From Symbiodinium natans (taxonomy: Eukaryota > Sar > Dinophyceae > Suessiales > Symbiodiniaceae): a stretch of DNA of 64,000 bases. Positions 1 through 11,812 of the stretch are shown one piece after another. The position numbers and the translations under genes were made by a program. The stretch's first letter is position 1; each line of letters begins with the position of its first letter. The DNA is taken from positions 133,501-197,500 of the forward strand of contig CAJNDS010000184.1 in assembly GCA_905221605.1 (NCBI GenBank), in the 5' to 3' direction. Below the pieces are notes generated by a model. It was not told the DNA's origin. It did not search any database and saw nothing but the letters and a program-made list of their open reading frames with translations.

Positions 1-113
1 CTTCCTCTGCAGCCTGGATGTCCATGGAGTGCTTCTGGCGCAAATGAGCGCACTCCTCGTCGAACCTGGGGATGCCACCAGTTTCCGCGTGGCTTTGGCT
101 TACTGCTGGGGAT
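1..113 (-). repeat. 113-bp direct repeat, left copy, carrying a coiled-coil exon
   Basis: This segment is identical over 113 bases to 1877-1989; the two copies diverge at base 114. The left border is cut by the window edge, so the true repeat may be longer. On the minus strand it encodes a short charged helical stretch (FDEECAHLRQKHSMDIQAAE) that follows an AG acceptor-like site. It therefore looks like a duplicated exon with some flanking intron, in a gene running right to left. Perfect identity suggests a recent duplication or gene conversion. Confidence 0.85.
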
Positions 114-486
114 CTTGTCCATGCGACCGAGGAATCTACAGACATATAGACAATTTAAGGAGATCCCGGTCCGAAGCCTGCCTTGCGTACCTTTCGAGCC
201 TGTCGGCCAATGCAGCCACTTCTTGGGAGCGAAGTTGGGCCCCTATGCCGTGAGGCTGGCAATGGTTCAGGGGCTAGCTGGCCGGGCTACGATCGAGGTC
301 AGCAAATGTCAGGAACATTGGGCACGGGCTTTCATATAGTCAGTCCCCTCCTGGACCTGTCCCGCCCCCGTAACGGACCTGTCTTGCCGGAGTTGGCTCC
401 AACAACCCCACACGATGCGCCCACAACCGCATCTGAGTGATCTGAGAGTACACGGAGAAGTACAGGGAAAGATCACACAGCACCGT

Positions 487-940
487 AAGAAGCCAGTAGA
501 AGGGGCCTCTGCATCGCAGCGAGGTCCATGACGGACTGCTGCTGGACTGTCAGAAGCTCTTCCTCAAACACCGAGCTCAGAGCTTTAAAGGCCACGCCGG
601 AGAAAAGGACCTTCAGTTTCCCTGCCTGCAGCTCGTTGCTGAACGCCAGAAGCTGAGCATTTGAAGAAGCCACGCTGGCCGCCTTGCAATGTCAAACCAC
701 TCAGCATTCTCACACAGACCTCTCATAACCTTTGTAAGGCAACACCAAGCCTCTTCTTGGAGAGTAGCCAGCTCCGAGGCCATCGCGGCCGACGCATCCC
801 GGCGCAAACCTGCTCAAACTAACTAATTGAGTCCGGCACAAAGCTTGTTCTGAGCACTGGCCATCTCGCGTAGCAATGCAAGCAGAGTCGCTCTCGCATT
901 CTTGGCGTGACTCCTTCAGCTCGACGTGAGCCATCCTCGG
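487..940 (-). CDS. Coiled-coil protein exons (cluster 1, downstream end)
   Basis: Three minus-strand stretches read as amphipathic, Glu/Gln/Leu-rich helix in different frames: about 940-838 (MAHVELKESRQECESDSACI), about 795-690 (ASELATLQEEAWCCLTKVMR) and about 668-487 (AQLLAFSNELQAGKLKVLFS). Frame changes between them fit short introns. No enzymatic motif is visible. They are probably consecutive exons of the same gene as the exons at 1.3-1.9 kb. Exon borders are approximate, and the function is unknown beyond a likely structural coiled coil. Confidence 0.4.
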
Positions 941-1269
941 TTCACCAAGCACAGCCGGGAGCCACAAGCCAGACTTGAATGATCCTGAAGGCATAACCAC
1001 ATCGCTTGCGGAACCGCCTACAGCCATCTTGGTCAATCGATTGGACCAAAGGCTCAGCGCGAAGTTCTCCTCCCGTGTCTCCGCTTCGATGCCTGCCGCA
1101 TACCGCGTGGAGTATGAGTACACTGTACATGATTGGTGCACATGCGCGAGGCTCGCACGAGCACCCTTGCTCTGCATAGCAGGCTCGAATGAGGCTTGCG
1201 CTGAGGCACGGTGCGGGCAGGATGCGGGTGTTTTATGTCATCTGCGCCGTGCATGTGAAGCACGACTTT

Positions 1270-1761
1270 GCTCGGCCTGTTGCCATGAGCTGCTGCTTCA
1301 GGTGCGAAACCTCGTCAGCCTGAGCTTGCGCGACATTGCTAACACGGATCATGATCTCTTCTTGCCGTGCTTCACACGTCAAAACAGTGCGAAGCGAAAA
1401 CGGCCCCGCCGCGGTAGCTGCCAGGCTGCCACCCATCATGGAAGTCTAGCGCTGTGTCCAACCGTAAGAAGCTTCACGTTCAAACCGTCTGAGGACGCAG
1501 CGTGTTGCCTTTGCTCTGCACGCACCTCCTGACCAAAAATATGCACAACAGCTTCTGCTCGACAATGCCCTCCCGCGACAAGCATTCGGACTCCATCTGA
1601 CACCACTCACGGCACTGCTTTCGAGGCACCTGCTCCCTGAGCTCCACCTCCTCCACCTGCTTTTCGAACTGCTCTGCGAACATCAGCTCCGCGTCCGCCA
1701 CATCCTCCAGCAGCCTCTGGGCAGAGGCCTCGAGTGCTCCGAGATACTCCGAGTGCTCCAT
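1270..1761 (-). CDS. Coiled-coil protein exons (cluster 1, middle)
   Basis: Two minus-strand exons. About 1761-1550 encodes a long acidic helix (SAQRLLEDVADAELMFAEQF, then EKQVEEVELREQVPRKQCRE). About 1385-1270 encodes another helix (ARQEEIMIRVSNVAQAQADE, then VSHLKQQL). Heptad-like spacing of Leu/Val/Ile and the high charge indicate a coiled coil. With the duplicated exon at 1877-1989 and the exons downstream, they form one minus-strand gene of many short exons. No family could be assigned. Confidence 0.45.
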
Positions 1762-1876
1762 GCACAAAGGTACATAGCGGCATCGGTTATGACAACTGCC
1801 TGTGCTTGCATCAAACCTCATTGCTTACCTTGCTTTCTTGGTTGGAGGTGGGACCAAGCTCCAAAATTCCGAGGGG

Positions 1877-1989
1877 CTTCCTCTGCAGCCTGGATGTCCA
1901 TGGAGTGCTTCTGGCGCAAATGAGCGCACTCCTCGTCGAACCTGGGGATGCCACCAGTTTCCGCGTGGCTTTGGCTTACTGCTGGGGAT
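1877..1989 (-). repeat. 113-bp direct repeat, right copy, carrying the same exon
   Basis: Exact copy of window positions 1-113, offset by 1876 bases. It contains the same minus-strand exon-like stretch (FDEECAHLRQKHSMDIQAAE) and the same acceptor-like CCCCAG just before it. The copies are about 1.9 kb apart with other coiled-coil exons between them, so the duplication lies inside one transcription unit. It would add a repeated helical segment to the protein or provide alternative exons. Confidence 0.85.
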
Positions 1990-2519
1990 AGACAGCATAA
2001 ACGAGAGCCCCGGGCCGAAGCTTGACATAACACCACACTTGCATTGTCAAAATCGGTATTGCGTTCCAGTTCATTGTAGCCTAAACTTTCCATGTAATGT
2101 GGAAGTATGATCTTCAGCCACCGCTTGCTTAGCCAGCAGGGCCAGCACACTATGCCCGAGTGTTCTGAGTGCATGCAGAACGCATGTTCTAGGTGTTGCA
2201 ATGTCTTTCTGATTCTGCAAGCAAAAGGGTGGGAGGGAGGGTTCTTAGAATTAGAGAAGGAGAAGGAATTCAGAAGGCCATGGGTCGTGTTTGTGCCAGT
2301 CCACCTTGTTCTCAACTTCTCATTCTGCCGCTGCCCATCAGCAACCAGCTCCTTGGCTGACACCCGGTTCCGAGCTTAAGGGCACGCAAGATGCAACTCT
2401 TTTGGCTTTTGCAGATCGACTGTGCAGATAAGCATCCTCTGCATGAGAGCTCGCTTGCAAGGCATGTTGTAACCTTGGCTTGCGCTGCAGTTGAACTCTG
2501 TACGAGCCGCGATCCTGTT

Positions 2520-2640
2520 GCTTTGGACCACTTTTGGCCCACCCCCACCCCCCCCCCACCCCCCCGACCAGTTTGTTGCATCCTGTTTACAGAAGCACTC
2601 TCTCCTGCCCACCCCCCCTCCCTCCCCCCCACCCCAGAGA
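2520..2640. repeat. Low-complexity C-rich tract
   Basis: Two blocks of cytosine runs broken by single A or T bases on the plus strand (about 2536-2570 and 2609-2636). It creates apparent proline or glycine-rich open frames on both strands, which I do not accept as genes. Confidence 0.8.
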
Positions 2641-3329
2641 GAGTGCAACAGTCCAAGTTGCAGTTGTTGATTTTCCTCGTCTGCCTTTCGCTTGCTCGCG
2701 AGGGCTGACTCCAGCTCACTCAGCCTCAGTGAGCAGGCTTGTTTTGTTAATGTCCTGCAACCTGATCAAACGATGAAACGCTCTGTTTGCAGCTAAGAGT
2801 CATGGGGGCCTTAGAGGCTTGGCGAGATCATACGCAAAGCATCCCGAAGCTCAGCTCTCTCTCTACGATAGACTCTACAACCTGCAATCACATTTACGAG
2901 ATGGCGCCTCCTCGGTTTCAATCTCAAACGATGTGCTTGCTCCCATGGCGGAGAATCTGCAAGGAACGGCTGTCTCTTAATCAAGACTCCAAGAGAGACT
3001 CGTCGCCACTGATCCAGCCTGACCGGTGAAGGTGATGAATACTCGGAGCTGGAGGGAGGCGCCTTGCATTCAGACGCTCAAAGTACTGGAGCTCGATTGC
3101 GATCTTGTGGCATGCAGTCCGTTATTAGCACAGAGACGCCGAACTTCAATGCAAGATGATCTGCATTGGCAAGTTTCCAGCCTCGAAACTGGAAGTGTGT
3201 GCGCCTTTCTCTCCTTCGCTCCGTCACAGCGTCACAGTGTCAGCAGCATCAGGTTTGACACTCCTCCCTGCTTTGCATGACAAGAACCTGCTTTGCAGCG
3301 GTTTTTATGTGCCGTGCAATGCCTGGAGA

Positions 3330-3920
3330 CCAGCCAAGTCACGCTGCAACTCCGCCAGCTTGGCACCAAAGAGTCGAACAGACTGCCTCTCTGCCACCCA
3401 AATAGGAGCAAACGCTTTCAGGTGCAGCAGCAGCAACGGCGCTGGGCTTCTGGTGACGGCTTAATGATTAATCAAATGCCACAGTTTTCTGAAGAACCAT
3501 TGCCACAAGCTTGTGTGAGGAAATCGTTAGAGAACCCGTGCTGGAGTGCTGGAGTTGCTCCTCGACTTCCTGGAGGATGGCGATTTCGGGGCCTTCTGCA
3601 TCTGGGTGATGAGGTTCAACTTCCTCGGATGCCAACGGAGATCATCTTGCAAGACCCCACGGCCTCATCACACACTTTTCTGGGGTCCTCAATTTATTAA
3701 TTCTAAGGCGGCGGACTCCTGTTGCAGCTGCACCAGCTGGTCTTCGTACCTTTTCAATCGCTGCAAAACACCATGCCGAGCAGAATCTGAGAGCTGTGCT
3801 GAGCTCTGCAGAGCCATGAGCCACGAGGCCAGTGAGTTAAACCGAGTGAAAACATCCGGGGGCCCGGCTCCTCTGCCTCCTCTGCAGCTGCCCGGTGCTC
3901 CAGGCGCGCCGCCGCCAACT
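3330..3920 (-). CDS. Coiled-coil protein exons (cluster 1, upstream part)
   Basis: Three minus-strand exon-like stretches: about 3920-3870 (NELAAARLEHRAAAEEAEEP), about 3835-3705 (ALQSSAQLSDSARHGVLQRL, then KRYEDQLVQLQQESAALE) and about 3460-3335 (FGAKLAELQRDLAGLQ). The last ends in CAG followed by GC, compatible with the GC donors common in dinoflagellates. All are Leu/Gln/Glu-rich helices. They are likely part of the same gene as the exons at 0.5-1.9 kb. Function unknown. Confidence 0.4.
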
Positions 3921-4769
3921 CATTGAGGGCCTCAGCCTGCGGAGTTTGGAGTTCGCACTATTTACACTCTTTCGTTTCTTTCGAAAGTCAAATTTTCCCG
4001 CTGGCTGAGACTACCACCAGAGTGCACGCAGTGCCGGTCTCGTTGCCATCTTGCTCCTGCGCAAGGAGATCTCTCATGTCTGGGGTCCGCCGCAGCACCC
4101 GATTGGTGCACGATGTGCTCTCAGTAGTCTCTGCGTGCAGGAACCAAAACCTCATAGCTTAGAGCCTGCGCATGCCGATGCATCCCGTTACTTCCTTGCC
4201 TATTTTTATTTATTTGCAAACTTAGAGTCCTTCTGCATCAAGTCGTTCTGAAGCTTGCTGACCTGCACTGTCCAGTGCTTAAGGGCCGATTCGCGAAGAG
4301 TTTCGGTGCCCCTTTCCATGGTCAGTCATGACTTTTCTACGAACAGTCAGGGTGCCAGTCCAAAACCCTACTTATCATCAGCTATGGGCCGGTGCTGTTG
4401 CGCGTGCCTGTCACCATACTTTGGAGAAAGCTAGGCACAAAACCGACATGCACGTAGCAAGGAACCGCTCTGATTGAGATCGGGCTGCCGTGACTTGCGA
4501 GCGCCACTCGAGCAAGCCAGAGAGTCGCCTCGCTGTGTCCGCTATGTCACTCATTTGTCACCGCCAGTCAGAAAAGGATCCAACATGGCAACCGGTGAGG
4601 TGCAGCCGCAACAGCGCATCATAGGCCCCCCTCATGCAATCCGATTTAATCCTGCAGTGTTTCGCCTCTGAAGAATCAAGTTGCGGCGGATCAGATCCTT
4701 CCAAAGCATGTGGCTTCAGTGGCTTCAGGCCAAATAAATCCCGCAAATCCGCTCACTGGTGTCGCGTGC

Positions 4770-4930
4770 TATGCAGGTGGTCGTCGGCAGCTCTTGTATC
4801 GATGCTCATGGCTAACATTGCTTGTCCATGCTCGAGTACCTGATATGCCAGCAAAGTAGCTGCCATGCGCCGCACCAATTGTGGCTCTGCACCTCGGGAT
4901 GTGCCTCGGCGCAAAGGTGGTGGCTTTCGC
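4770..4930 (-). CDS. Possible exon, unknown protein
   Basis: The minus strand is open here and reads as a plausible helical segment (PQLVRRMAATLLAYQVLEHG). It lies between coiled-coil exons on the same strand and may be one more exon of that gene. There is no conserved motif, and splice borders were not fixed. Confidence 0.25.
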
Positions 4931-5534
4931 AACAAGGAACAGGTAGAGAGCGATGCTATCTTGACTTCTACTCATTGCAGGATGTTGATTCCTTTATGTC
5001 TGTTTTGCTTTGTGGCCTGCTGTCGTGGAAAAACTGAGCACAGAGCCTGTGATTGCTGCGGTTCCGCGGAGGGCTTGCTCTTGCAAAGGCTCCATGTCCA
5101 GGGCAGCAGACAGGCTGTTGCGTATCCTTGGCTCTAGGTCTGGAGAAACTGGTGCAAGTGCGGTCACCAACTTTGTCTGTTCAGTCTGCTCTGTGACTAT
5201 TTGTTTGAGCGCAGTAGAAAGGAAAGAGCAAGCAACAGGAAAACCCAGGGTTTAAGTAATTCCATATCAGTACTGGCAATGTGCTTGCAGTAGAGCAAAG
5301 GCACATTGCAAAGAGGCATTCTTTCTTGAGAGGAACTGCGAAGTGGGCGAAGTGGGCAAGTGGACCGCGCCTAAATCTGAGCCAAGATACCCGAGTCTCC
5401 TTAGGCGCCAGCAGTCGGCAGCATTTGCATTTAGCATTGACAAATTGAGCATTGCATGATCCAACTTTTCACACCTTGAGGTTCTAACGGATGTCCTACG
5501 TCCTCTTCTTTGACTTCTTTGCGAGCCGGGGTTC

Positions 5535-6560
5535 ATCGTGGCTTGGGCGCTCTCCAGCTGTGAAGCTTCCAGTTCATCTTGCAGCTGCCAGACGTGCTGC
5601 TTTGCAACCTTGCACTCCTGTGGCATGCACCATCTCTCACTAGCTCTCAGCACCTGCATTGACCTCATTGCTATGCACTGCTCGGCTCTTACATGTGTTT
5701 GCTCCTCCTCTGTAGATTTCAACTTCTCCACCGTGCTGGCCAACGCCTCCAGGCAGTGCCTTGCATGTCAGGCACTTCGCTTCAGATCACGTCCTCATCT
5801 TATAAATACGGAACCTTCAGGAATGGTCTGGAAGTCGCCACACTGTGTGGTTGACGTGAATCGGGTTTTAGCTGCCATGGCACTCCTTTTCTGCTGCCTC
5901 ATCTTGGACCTGGCCAGCTGGTCAAGTATGCTCAGTATACTGCATGTCCATGTGCGTTCTCTTTTTCTGAAAGCTGTAGGCGCCGGATGACAGCCACGAT
6001 CAGAAGCCCCGTGAAAGAGGTAAGAGGCCGAACTCGTGGGCACTCTGGGCTTGGCACCAGGGACTGTGCCAGCTGCAGCTTCTCGAAGTGCAAGTGCCGC
6101 TGCTGCTGCAAGCTTTCCTGGGCTCTTGAGACAAGCAGATCTGGAATTGCAAGGATGCAACACACGGTTGGGGGATGATGCTCGTAAAGTCACTTGAACC
6201 TTGAAGTCTGCAGCTGCAAGGGTGTTGTCATATGCTACCTGCTCAATGTGCCTTGGACACTGCGCTGTGTGTGTGGCTGGCTTGCTTACGCCTATGTTAC
6301 GTGCTGGGCAGACAATGACGAATAGCATAGCTGTCGTGGCGGAGAACTGCCGGGAAACATGCGGAGCAAGGAGCAATCTTCTCTTGTAACTCCTTATTGC
6401 CTTGGGATCTCCACTTGAAGCTTCAACTGCGAGAAGCTGCAGTAAGCTGAGCATGATGTTTGAGCCGCATCGAGAAAGCTTGCCAGGCTGCGCTCGGTCA
6501 ACTTCTGGCCTCGAAGCAGCTCGGCTTCTAGTTGGCTGTCCGGTTGCATCCTCAGCAACA
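5535..6560 (-). CDS. Coiled-coil protein exons (cluster 1, upstream end)
   Basis: Minus-strand exons continue here: about 6560-6408 (QLEAELLRGQKLTERSLASF), about 6150-6050 (RAQESLQQQRHLHFEKLQLA), about 5935-5870 (RSKMRQQKRSAMAAKTR) and about 5743-5535 (STVEKLKSTEEEQTHVRAEQ, then a Gln/Glu-rich helix ending near QLQDELEASQLESAQATM). Together with the clusters to the left they suggest a long multi-exon coiled-coil protein, perhaps cytoskeletal or a tether. That role is inferred only from composition. Confidence 0.45.
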
Positions 6561-6599
6561 GCGCTACGCGCTGCAGTGGCAGGATGTTGCAAGCGTTCA

Positions 6600-9500
6600 T
6601 GGCTCTGTGTACTGCGTATGCGGCGTGTGCGTCGTACGCGCTACATTGACGGCAGGCGTCGACATCAAGCCTTTTGTCAGACGCGCCCATCGGTTCGCCA
6701 TCATCATCTCTCGGATCCCTTCAGCTTCAACTTCGTCCTTGGACCCAGGAAATGGTCTTGACGTGGTCACATGGTCACAACTTCACAACCCTTGAGAGAT
6801 CACGTGCTGTGCCACTGCTATCTGCCATGCTTCGGCTTCATCTTCGCTTGACGAGTTGTTTCCTTAGAGAAAAGTGCTGTTCGGTGCTCTGCATCACTCA
6901 GCAGGATTCTTCATTATTCCTTCTACAATATTCCGTCTACAGTTACAGTAGGCATAAACCAAATCACTCGCGCCAGTGCCCCTGGAAACATGCCAGGTTG
7001 CGTCGGCGCTGTGGCCGAAAGGAAATCTCCAGATCCTCGAACGCCCATGAGCAATAAGTCATTGCCAATAACTGCCACAAAGATGACACTGAATGCCTGA
7101 GAATGCATGCCGTGGCTTCATGGCCTGAAGGGAACTTGTGCTGCTCATACGCGTCCGCGCAAAGGAGTCCTGCAGCGCTGCGGCATCATGACCACAGCAA
7201 CGTGCTGAAACTCGTGCACAATCTTGCATGCAGCAATCACGCATCCGGGCAAGCTCCTGCCGTGATTGATCTTCGCTGCCTGGGGCTTGAACCAGGCGAT
7301 CTTTGGAACGAGCGCTTCAATCACGTGAAAGCCCTATGCTGCAAGTGGCCAAAAGTGAAACCTAGTGGCTTTCCATAAAAATTATCTGGCTTCGTAGATC
7401 TTGATTCTCCTTGGCCAAAAAGTGTTTGGAAATGAACATGGTCGACATCATGAGGGTGTGCGGTACGACTCCTCCATGTAACCGGATAGCAATTCGTAGA
7501 TGCTACTTCATCACCACGCTTTCTTGGTCGACCGGGTGACCGCTTCCAGCCGGGCGATCTCGTCTGGGACGCCATCGAAGGAACGCAGGCTCATGGACTG
7601 CAAGGGCTCCGGCAGCCAAACAGAACCGTACACCCCGAATGAGTACGGCAGCCTGGGTTGGAAGCAGTTCTCCTATCGTGGAACGCCGGCTACGACGGGA
7701 AGGCGCCCAGGTTTCCGAGGAGGCCGAATCCTCAGAGGCTTTCGACTGTGTCTGGTGCAGCTTCAAAGCGGATGCTAGGGGCATGCGACGGACAGGGATG
7801 GGAGAGGTCTTGGAAAACGGCAAGGCACTCGCTGGAACTGTCATTCTGAGCTGCATGGAAGGCAGTGCTGTCAACTAAGTCTGCCGCTTATCGACTGCTT
7901 GCATGAGTTGCAGTACAGCTGATTCAGCTGTCTGCTGGCGCTGAGGGAGGGAGGGAGGGAGAGAGATAGAAAGAGACAGAGAGAGTGAGAGAGAGAGTGC
8001 AAGCGGCACTTGCTGATAGCGAAGTATCTATTCTGTCAAGTAGCTGAACCAGAAATTTCTTCACCAGGAAGCAAGCTGAAACTAGTCTCGGCAATGATGG
8101 CCGTCCTCCTGCTGTGTCCGGCAATGGTTCAAGTGGTCTTGCTGCATAGATGTGCGACTCACTGTGTGACGACTCTCCGCTATCTTTGCTTCTTCAACAT
8201 CGCAGTGTGTTTTCGCTTTGCCAAAGGCCCGTCCTTTGTTGGCTTCGCGCAGTGGAACGCCGCCGGTCTATCCGATTCAGCTCACGCTCAACCTGGCACT
8301 GATCTGTACACAAAGTTGCCCAACGCACAGTTTACATGTCGAGCTCCGGTCCACCAGGCACCTTTCTTACAACGCCAACTCTGCTCCTGCACCCAGCCTG
8401 GCGGGTGTTCCATAACTCTTGCTCCAGCCCAGTTGCTCGACTCTCCTGGCTGAAGTCTTGCCCGGAGACCCTAAGAATCTACCCCCCCCCCCCCCCCCGA
8501 AACATCTTCGAAACCCTGTCTCGTTTCACGCAAGAAAAGTCTCAAAGAATCCTTATTGCTGGAATTTTCACATTCCATCGCAAAGCGAAATTCGGGACAT
8601 TCGGAAGATTCAAAACGGCAAGGAGGAGCTCGCTGCTCCCGCCTGAACTCTTTAAGGCTGCAAGGAGTGCTGCTGCCTGTGTCACCCATCTTTTTGGTCA
8701 GCATGCTTTGAGGAAGTGCTCCCTACACACAAGCCACCAGAGGCAGCGGACCCTGCAAGACTGTATTGACTAATGTTGCAGATGTTGCAGAAAAATTATA
8801 GGAGAACCCCTTCAGACAATGGTTGCCTGCAACTATGCGACAGGGATGATGGGGGGCGGGGCGGGAGCCAACAACTACAGACAGTCTCTATATACATTCC
8901 TGTTAACTCGAGAAACAGGCCCCAAACAATTTTTCAAGGAAGTAACCCACGAGCTGCCATCGTGCGCTTTAGTACATTCTTTCGGTTCCTCGCATTAATT
9001 TAATTAATTAATTCACGACCTTTCCTGGGCAGGGAGCCACAAAGCCTGGAAGCTTAGACCCTCAAGCTTCAAGGCTTCCCTCAACCCTCGACCCCTACCC
9101 GCCCTCCCCCCGTTCCCGTTCAAAGTTTATAGAGGGTGAGCAACAACCCCGAAATTATTTGGGGGGGCTTAGATACTAATTTTAGGCGAGTGCAACAGTA
9201 CTAAAAACACTTCTCGATGTGAGTTGTCGATTTTCGGAGCTTCACTTGTAATTATCCCAAACGGTGGCGACAAGTCGGAGGGCAGCACGCGCCGAACAGC
9301 GCCGAGCCCTTCTTACTCCTGCTGGGTCCACCCGAACGCAGCTTCGTGGGCAAAAGACATGCCCGTCAAATGCCCGTCCCCCTGGATCCACCCGAGCGCA
9401 GCTGTCAGCCGACCCCCATCACTAGCTTGCAAGCGATCCATTAGCCAGTGGCTAAAAGGCCCTGCAGACGCACGCGCCAGCCACCGAAGGCTCTACAGTC
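6600..9500. other. Stretch with no confident gene
   Basis: No exon could be supported with confidence. Between 7639 and 7878 both strands are open and both read acceptably: plus contains RRLRREGAQVSEEAESSEAF, minus contains SKASEDSASSETWAPSRRSR, so the strand cannot be decided. At 7941-8003 there is a purine-rich GGGA/GAGA tract. A 17-base C run lies at 8482-8498 and a short TTAA repeat at 8994-9012. The rest looks like intron or intergenic sequence. Confidence 0.5.
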
Positions 9501-9589
9501 TACAGTACCTCTCCAGAGCCTTTGTGCGCCGCGGGCGTCTGAGGTCAGCTGATCGAACGATACATTTTATAGGCAATGTGCACCCCGGT

Positions 9590-10128
9590 CGTGCAGAGGA
9601 TTCCTCGCGTTGCAGCTGGCGTCGTAGCAAGAAGTTGTCGATCGCCAAGTTCTTGGAGGCCATGGTCCTGGAGCAAATGCTTTCTACTATCCTTCTTTTG
9701 CGTTGTCGCGAGAAGTCACTGGACACATGCTACGCCAAACTGCCAGGCAGGAGAGAGCAGCGCAACTTTACTCAAGAAAAACCAAAGGATGTTATAGGAG
9801 TATGAGAGAATTCGACTGCCATGCTGTGCCTTTCCCCGCTGCTCTTAGCCTTACGGCGGCCAGCAGTGGGAAGTGCAGCGCCGCATTGCTCGAACCCATC
9901 TGCCAACCGCAGGCCAAGGTGAAGGATGGGCGAACAAGCAGTGCTTGCTTGATGTGGAACGCCATGCTCACAACTCTGGGGACAGAATGGGACACTAAAA
10001 TGCAACTTGGACCACTTGAGCATGCCAGTGAGCAATCGGCAATGCAGCTGCGCTGCTGCAGCTAACTCTGCTAAAGAGATCGCATCACTGCACCATCCCG
10101 TCAAACTGGCCAGTTGTGTAAGGTCCAT
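9590..10128 (-). CDS. Helical protein exons (cluster 2)
   Basis: Two minus-strand stretches read as helical protein: about 10128-9995 (SLAELAAAAQLHCRLLTGML) and about 9724-9590 (NLAIDNFLLRRQLQREESSA). They are in different frames, as expected for exons separated by an intron. They may belong to the same gene as the exons at 11.0-11.4 kb. No family was recognised. Confidence 0.35.
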
Positions 10129-11009
10129 TAATTGAGGACGTATCCATCAGCAGAACCAGCACGACCTCACAATGTCATGTGCGCGGCAATTCAAGTGGGC
10201 CCAATCAACGCGAAACACCATTTACCGAAGATGCATGCGTAGCACATGGTGTAATCAACAAGCAGCGCCTGGTGACCTGGTGTAGACACCCTGTTATCAG
10301 ATGGTTGACAATGTCTGCATGAGGCCCCTACGATCAGCAGAGCCCATTCGACCTGATGAAGGCAGGGCTTTGCTTTGGAGATTGTTCCGTTCAGGCTGCT
10401 GGAAACCAATTCCAGGGAGATAGATTTAAATATGTATTTGCCGATGCTGTATTACATAGTATGTAGTTTATATGTTCGTTCGATGGAAGGCCGCGGCGAT
10501 CTGCAGATGAGAAGCGGCCTGGCACCAGCGCAACATTCACATTGGAATTGGAGACAATTTCGCCTCTGGGTTCGGCAAAGGCGCTGTGAGGCAAAGCATT
10601 GAAACGTGATGGACGACATGCTTCCTCCCAAACATGGCCTCGACGCTCCGCAGAACCAGTTCTACCTCGGTCTCTGCCGCTGATGTGGGATGTCTGTGCT
10701 AGTGGCGGACATTTCTCAGACACACGCACAGCGGAAATACGCGCATGAGGACCAACAATGTTCTTGAGACACACAGTACGATACCCCAACCTCTTTTGTC
10801 GACCCCCAGCGCGTGAGCTTCAGCACAGAGGTGTTGTACGGCTGGGAGCGAGCAGGGGAGTTGATGGATTCTGAATGCAGTTGGGAGCTTCTTTACGATC
10901 CGCATGGGCTCATGTTGCATGGCTCTAGACTCTAAACCCGAAGCTGGGCTGTTTGTAACTGTTGTAGCTGACGCTTGAATGGTGGGTGGAACTTACGTGC
11001 ATGATGCAT

Positions 11010-11385
11010 TTGTCATGAATGCTTGCCGAATCGGCGCGGCGCGGACCCTTTGTTGCAGCATTGGCTCTGTCTTGCATATGCTGCTCTTGTTGAGTTCTGC
11101 ATCCAACTGCATCTGCACTGAGCATTGGGCGGTCTGCCGAGCCAAGCCGACCTTTGTCAGACGTGATGAACCGCCGGCCACGTGACATGGTCCCTCATAA
11201 ATCCTTGACACATCTCGGCAACCCTCGGACATGTGTCAAACTTGTGCGATCTTTGTGCGAACTGCCTGACACCATCAAGGATGTGCGCACATTGCCAAGT
11301 CTGGCACATTCAGCTCCTCCGCGGCCTGCACATATTCCAGAAAGCGAGATGCAGAAGCTAGGTTCATGGTGGGTGTGTGCGTGTG
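11010..11385 (-). CDS. Coiled-coil exons (cluster 2, upstream)
   Basis: About 11385-11300 reads FLEYVQAAEELNVPDLA on the minus strand, with a GC donor-like site after the PDL codons. About 11165-11010 reads LARQTAQCSVQMQLDAELNK and continues as charged helix. Both are on the same strand as their neighbours. A further possible exon at about 11570-11430 was too ambiguous to call. Function unknown. Confidence 0.35.
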
Positions 11386-11663
11386 TAAGTTCCAGTCTGA
11401 TCTGGCTCATGACATCTTAACCTTAAAGTGGCGTGCAGTCAGAGCCAGATTCGCAACAAGATGTGCTGAAGCGGGATCCTCCGCAAGAGGCACATGTCGC
11501 ATTTCGCCTCCGACCGTCGTCTCCGAGGCTGGTAGTCTTGCTGCTCTGCGCGATGCTCGCTGAAGTACGCGATCGAGACATCCAGACAGACAGGCACATA
11601 CAAGCAGGCGCTTTAGGCCCTTTAGGCCTCACGGGCATCACCTCATTCTCCAAGGCATCATGT

Positions 11664-11706
11664 GTATAGCTACTATGCGTAGCTACGTGTAGCTATGCGC
11701 AGCTAG
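11664..11706. repeat. Short TAGCTA-containing hairpin-prone cluster
   Basis: Four TAGCTA/TAGCTR-type elements follow each other within 43 bases, giving overlapping inverted repeats (AGCTA...TAGCT). The cluster sits about 100 bp beyond the 3' end of the SMYD gene on the minus strand. It could be a 3'-end structure or just a local repeat. Confidence 0.5.
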
Positions 11707-11812
11707 ATGTGTACCGGGGCGCATGCTGAAGGCTTGACGGTGCCCAGCGAGGTGGCCAGAAGCACGACCACGGAACCCTTCAAAGATCTCAAACATCTGC
11801 CAAATCTGCCAA

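Noticed and set aside
7281-7300. GCCTGG...CCAGGC hairpin with a TTCAAGC-like loop, as a tRNA T-arm
   Set aside because: The loop is eight bases and no matching D-arm, anticodon arm or acceptor stem can be built around it.
9224-9805. 193-codon plus-strand open frame
   Set aside because: The antisense strand gives a better helical exon (DNFLLRRQLQREESS), and the plus frame shows no motif or splice support.
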